Positions 59,417 to 64,000 of a DNA stretch of 64,000 nucleotides are shown piece by piece. A model generated the notes under the pieces. That model saw only the letters and a program-made list of their open reading frames with translations, was not told the DNA's origin and ran no database searches. The position numbers and the translations under genes are program-made. The stretch is from Mytilisepta virgata. Lineage: Eukaryota; Mollusca; Bivalvia; Mytilida; Mytilidae. The stretch spans positions 34,748,001-34,812,000 of the forward strand of contig CM051518.1 of assembly GCA_028015205.1 (NCBI GenBank), written 5' to 3'. The first letter of the stretch is position 1, and each line of letters opens with the position of its first letter.

Positions 59417-61477
59417 AATTTCGAGCCTCTATCAAGACGATCGTGGTCATATATAATATTATCAGAAAAAATAATTAGTATTAATAAGTACAGAGTTTAG
59501 ACGGCACAAGCACTTAGTACATTCAAATATGACCTCATCCTTCTACTACTTTTAAGGAAAATTGAGAAGATGGACAGAGAATCCGATATAACGAGGTAAA
59601 TTAATTAATCCATTACAGATAATAAGGAGATCGACAATTTACTACTGATAAAACAAACAACGCCACATAATAAGGATTAAAGAATGTCACATTCTGTTTA
59701 CAAATCTATAAGATCAAATGTGACTGCTCTGACTTCTTTGGGTGCAGTATCCTAATGTATTGTGTAAATGTCAATATTTTTTTTTATCAAAACAAACCTT
59801 TCTGAAAATTTCATCAATACTCATTATATTGTTCCATTCCAGACATTTGGTGTAGAACATGAAATTACTGTAAAAGCAGTTTTAGTTTTTTATTATCAGA
59901 ACAAGCAATTACAGAGTCAGTAATTAAATGGTATTTTAACATTACACCGCAAGACTCTTTCTTCGTGTCTTCACATTCAGAAAATACAAAATTAACCTAA
60001 ATATAGAAAAAAAAGCGAAAATTTTATTTACGTCCATTAAATTATAAAATGTTAAAACGCTCGCTTCATTTAAGTCCCGGACCATAATTACAATATTCAC
60101 TATAAAAAAGTTTAAGATCACGCTATCATTTTGTCATTTTATAGAATGGTTGCTATGATAACTTAATCTTTATCTCAGCACCCAGCAGAAATCGCACTTT
60201 GAATTCGTGACAAGTGTCTCCCATTCCGAGTTGATCACTCGTTAATGTTTACACAGAACCGACGTTAATTTACTGAGAACTATAACAAAATCTTATTTGA
60301 TAGTTATTCTGGCAATATCAGTTTATCTTAACCGAATTGTTTAATCGAACACCAGGAGACGGTAAAAGAGCCCTGTGTTACAAAAGTTATCAGACAATAA
60401 ACAATTAAGATAAGAGACATTGGAATGTGGATAAACTAGATTTAAAATGTTTTATTTTCATTTTTAAAAAGGATTCTGGGGTTGAATATTCCTTAACTCC
60501 ACAAAAGTAAATATAGGGATTTGGTACTCTAAACAATTGTTTCTGAAACTCCAAATACTAGACTAAGTGTCCTGCAATGATACCAACAGGCATGCACTGT
60601 AGAAATCGCAAAGCCAATAGGGTAAACTCATTCGTAACAGGAAATATTTCCAAATAATCTGATATAAAACATTATAAATCATTATGTAGCGAGACCTGAA
60701 GGAACTCGACGTATATTATATATATTAGAAATTCTGTAGCTATGTAAGCCCCCTGGATCTGATAGCCACCAAAAGATCATATGGTTTACAACATTTGTGA
60801 TTACCTTCATCATTTTACAATAGTGTGGTTGATCTATGGAAGTTACATAAATCAAATTTTGGACAAAAAAGTATCTCGGTTTCATTAAAGTAAATGTGTT
60901 TTCCACACCACAGTGAATTGGAAAATTCACAAGCTATTTTCTTTAAGAAGAAAATAATACTGCCTTTATTATATCTTAAGTCGGCGACTTTCCCCTGTCG
61001 ACTGTTTAATAACAAAAATGTTGTACATAATGATTGCCTCAATCATACAAATATCAACTTCCGCATTCATTCCAGTCATAATGACCACATAAAATACATT
61101 TGTCCCTGAAGGCTACAAACTAAATAAGAAATCACTTCAAGTTTCGTCAATACCTGGATCTAGTAGTCACTTTGTTTTGATATCATGAAAAAGTTTCTGG
61201 CTTTCACAACGCCGTAAAATCCCGAAAGTAGCAGCCAAAGTTGTAAAAGCACTAGGAATGGGAAGGATAATATAAATTGTTTCAATACAATGATTTGTTC
61301 ACTTTGTGAAGATTACAGTAGTGTACTTAATCTCAAACTTTATTCTTACAGCATGGTAACGGGGAAGCAGATTGAAATCATCATCTCACTATTTCTACGT
61401 CCAGCATAAATTAATTGATTTTTATGAAGTGTCAGTATCTCAAACGATTTTTTTAGCAGATAAATTATTATTTAGGG
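59417..61477. other. Non-genic, nothing recognised
   Basis: AT-rich; short overlapping open frames on both strands at 60682-61109 lack motifs. No receptor upstream exon could be identified. Confidence 0.4.
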
Positions 61478-61735
61478 TCTTGCTCTGCGTTTCCAAGAGT
61501 CAACAGCTTTTTATTTTTTCATGCCCGTGATCAGGGCCATCTTGGTCAAACCGTTGGGCAGTTTTCACTTTTTACTTTGGTTGTTGTTTTTTTATGATTT
61601 TTTAAAATTTGGTTTTGTTCGGCTTGTGTATTTTGTACATTAAAGTCGTTTTATGCCCCTTTTGACAGCTCACCATTTCCATTTATCTTCCTCGTTTTTC
61701 ATTGTCAAATGAGCTGTTTCGTAACCGATACTTAC
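61478..61735 (+). repeat. Dispersed repeat, copy 1 of pair with 63343-63625
   Basis: Shared ordered blocks: GTCTTGCTCTG(C/G)G, GATCA(G/A)G(G/A)CCAT, TGGTC, CGTTGGG, TTGTTTTTTTA, TTTGATGCCCC-type, CCCCTTTTGACAGC(T/C)CACC, TTTCCATTTAT and TGAGCTGTTTCG. Same orientation, 1.87 kb apart, strongly diverged. Family unknown. Confidence 0.7.
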
Positions 61736-63342
61736 TTTTTTCTCATTTGCATATGTCCTTCCATATACCATTCCTGCCAACATCGGTAACAATCTGTAAA
61801 TTACTTACTGAGCAAATAACAAACATTTCCCTGTGGTTTCCATTGAAACTTTTAGCAGCCTTCCAGTGAGGGACTGAATCTCAACCAAAAGTGATTCGTT
61901 TATAGTGGGCATTTCTGTTATCAATCCAGCAATGTTTCAAAAGATTTCATAATGTAGTTCCAGAAGATAAGATTTTTGAAAATTGACTAATCAAAATAAA
62001 AAAGGGCCTCCGGCGACCATATTGTTCATCCAACCGGAACCAAATTGGATCATTTGAAGAGGTCATTCCATTCCTACCTTGTTTCGTTACAACCTGCCAA
62101 GTAGTTTCATACATCATTATATCTTTAAACGGTTTTCCAATATTTTGGTCTCGAGCACTGCTGATGAGTTGTCAGTCGACGAAATGGCCATACAGTGCAT
62201 CAAATTCATTTCGGTATTTTGTGATACGTTTTATTCAGAGGGGAAGATCAAAATGTGAAAAGTTTACGGACATAAAAAGTGATGACATAAGCCACATGGA
62301 TTTAAAGGCGAGATGAGCTAAAAAATAAAAGAATTAAAAAAAGGGCAATTTTATAAGTATACTGAAATAAAATAAAGGTTATAAAAAAAACTCAAATATT
62401 AAAGGGCGGTATAATCGATGAGACATATTTTCAGACATCACTATTTTCTTTCGGTTTTTTTTTAAATATTAATAATCCCCTGCTGGAAGTAAAAATGTAT
62501 TTCTATTATTTATTTTCGCCTCGATTGCAAAAATATACTTTTTTCATATATCTAATATCTATCCTCCAAACTATTTCAGAGATAAAATTGAAGACGTACA
62601 ATCAGATTTCAACTAGAACGTGAAAGATTAAAATAATGAAAAGATAAATCATTTGGATCTTGGTGTTCGTAATAAACTTCCCGCCGAGAAAGCATGAACT
62701 TCAGTGTGATATTAAAAATTAATTTTTTCACAATGAAATATGAAAAACTATGAGAAGCCTATTAAGTATATGGATTTTCACCTCCCCAGTAGCAGATTTT
62801 TTTTAAATTGAATTGACTTTTGATTAATGATGTTGATTATGTCATAATTTCACGTACCTATAAAGATTTATGACAGATTTAATATGCATACATTGGCCTG
62901 CTATATTTTTACGATTTCTTTTGAGACCGTTCCACATTTTACAGTCTTTGAGTATGTTGAAGTGATATCGCTAGGGATTATAACTTATTCACATGCTGCC
63001 ATCGATACTCATCAATCCAGTCTATGGTCGTTGTTATCTTAAAATTAATTCACAGAAGTAGAACGTGAACAATATACCTTCAAAATAACATGACCGTAAT
63101 AAATATTCGTATTATAAGTGGGATACTCCCTGGACAATTGTTATCTAAAATGAAAATTTGCTTGCATTTACATATATACAAATTTATGTTTTTACATGGG
63201 AACAAATACTTCGTGCAATATAGGTACTTTAACGTTTGATTCAAAAACAAAATCAATGTAAAACTGATCAGAAAACAAGGAATATACGTTTACGCCACGA
63301 TAAATAAATTTTCTTTTTGTTTGCATTTTATGTACGGACTCA

Positions 63343-63625
63343 GTCTTGCTCTGGGTTTCAATGAGTAAACACCTTTTTAATTTTAATACGATAAATTATT
63401 ATTTTTATTTTTTACATGATCGTGATCAAGACCATATTGGTCGACACGTTGGGTATTTTCAACTTTTTAGTTTGATCGTTGTTTTTTTACGATTTTATAT
63501 TTGGATTTGTTCGACTTTTGTATTTTATGCAATTAAATCGTTTGATGCCCCTTTTGACAGCCCACCATTTCCATTTATTTTCCTTGTTTTCTATTGTCGT
63601 TTGAGCTGTTTCGCAACAAACTTAG
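63343..63625 (+). repeat. Dispersed repeat, copy 2 of pair with 61478-61735
   Basis: Collinear with the 61.5-kb copy from GTCTTGCTCTGGG to TTTGAGCTGTTTCG. A 95-codon open frame here (63346-63633) is not conserved in the other copy and is not annotated as a gene. Confidence 0.7.
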
Positions 63626-64000
63626 CTTTTTAAAAACGATTAGTCTCGTTGTGGGTGAAATTTTCATATTCAAATTATTATGGTCAGTGTTTTTATTAAT
63701 AACTGTGTATTTATGTGGGGACTCTTTCAGAAAGTCGTATTACACCAATGACATAAGAAACCATAATTCTGTAATATAGAGAAAATCAATGATAAATGAA
63801 CTAATACTGACGATAAATTTGAGAGAATAAACTTTATATTAACAAATGGATGACTATCTGTAAACAATTTGGTGACAAAACTATCCTTGTATTATTTCTA
63901 CGACAAAAATTAAAAGGAATTCAAAAAGTTATGCAATTGTTTTAGACAATCTTGAAATACAGAAATGGAAATTAAGATTTTTTTCCAAATATAACAAAAC

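Noticed and set aside
61729..61790. Minus-strand peptide LLPMLAGMVYGRTYANEKK flanked by TTTACAG and GTAAGT, as the TM5 exon of the GPCR
   Set aside because: Phase would fit the TM6 exon, but the P-to-Tyr spacing is one short, loop 3 would be implausibly small, only half a helix is present, and the frame runs on into a dispersed repeat. Left unassigned; a junction read 61729-54627 would change this.
61800..61905. Minus-strand ESLLVEIQSLTGRLLKV with a GTAAGT donor
   Set aside because: No pyrimidine-rich acceptor and no similarity to receptor segments; probably chance.

Overview
This is a eukaryotic, AT-rich, gene-sparse and repeat-dense window. It most probably comes from a bivalve mollusc, and a mussel such as Mytilus is my best guess. 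Reasons: spliced genes with GT-AG introns, TATA boxes and AATAAA signals; a tRNA-derived SINE; decayed copies of a reverse-transcriptase element with a 3' tail that I recall as abundant in mussels; and small secreted Gly/Pro/Tyr-rich proteins of shell-matrix or periostracum style. The species is inference; the gene structures are read from the sequence. No operons, CRISPR arrays or prokaryotic features are present.

0-24 kb, plus strand: three small secreted-protein genes, all in the same orientation. Gene A (TATA near 5994, coding 8051-9237) encodes an Asp-rich, then Gly/Ser/Asn-rich protein. Gene B (TATA 14283, coding 14876-15151) and gene C (TATA 21252, coding 22848-23045) encode 91- and 65-residue Gly/Arg/aromatic proteins that look like diverged paralogues. 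All three have a short non-coding first exon, an intron ending 5-16 bases before the ATG, a signal peptide, and a predicted mature N-terminus starting with Gln. Putative intron 1 of gene A holds 24 copies of a 55-bp repeat with higher-order structure.

30.6-54.6 kb, minus strand: the last three coding exons of a rhodopsin-family peptide GPCR, not visible as any long ORF. They are TM6 (54527-54627, CWLP motif), TM7 (35788-35878, NPFIY motif) and helix 8 plus cytoplasmic tail to the stop codon (30599-30817). The splice phases agree exactly. Exons for TM1-TM5 were not found and probably lie beyond base 54627, perhaps outside the window. The 18.6-kb and 5-kb introns hold large arrays (25, 83, 26 and 39 bp units), a SINE, decayed retroelement pieces and a possible death-domain fragment.

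The rest is intergenic or intronic. It holds at least eleven unrelated tandem arrays (22, 25, 26, 39, 44, 48, 55, 59, 74/85, 83 and about 165 bp units), at least seven hairpin-forming foldback or TIR elements, one with a perfect 53-bp TIR and a 9-bp target duplication, and several dispersed repeat pairs. The long ORFs at 42.9-45.5 kb and 48.1-49.2 kb are by-products of stop-free repeat units. I found no convincing coherent new multi-gene system. The best candidates are the co-oriented secreted-protein cluster and the repeat architecture.
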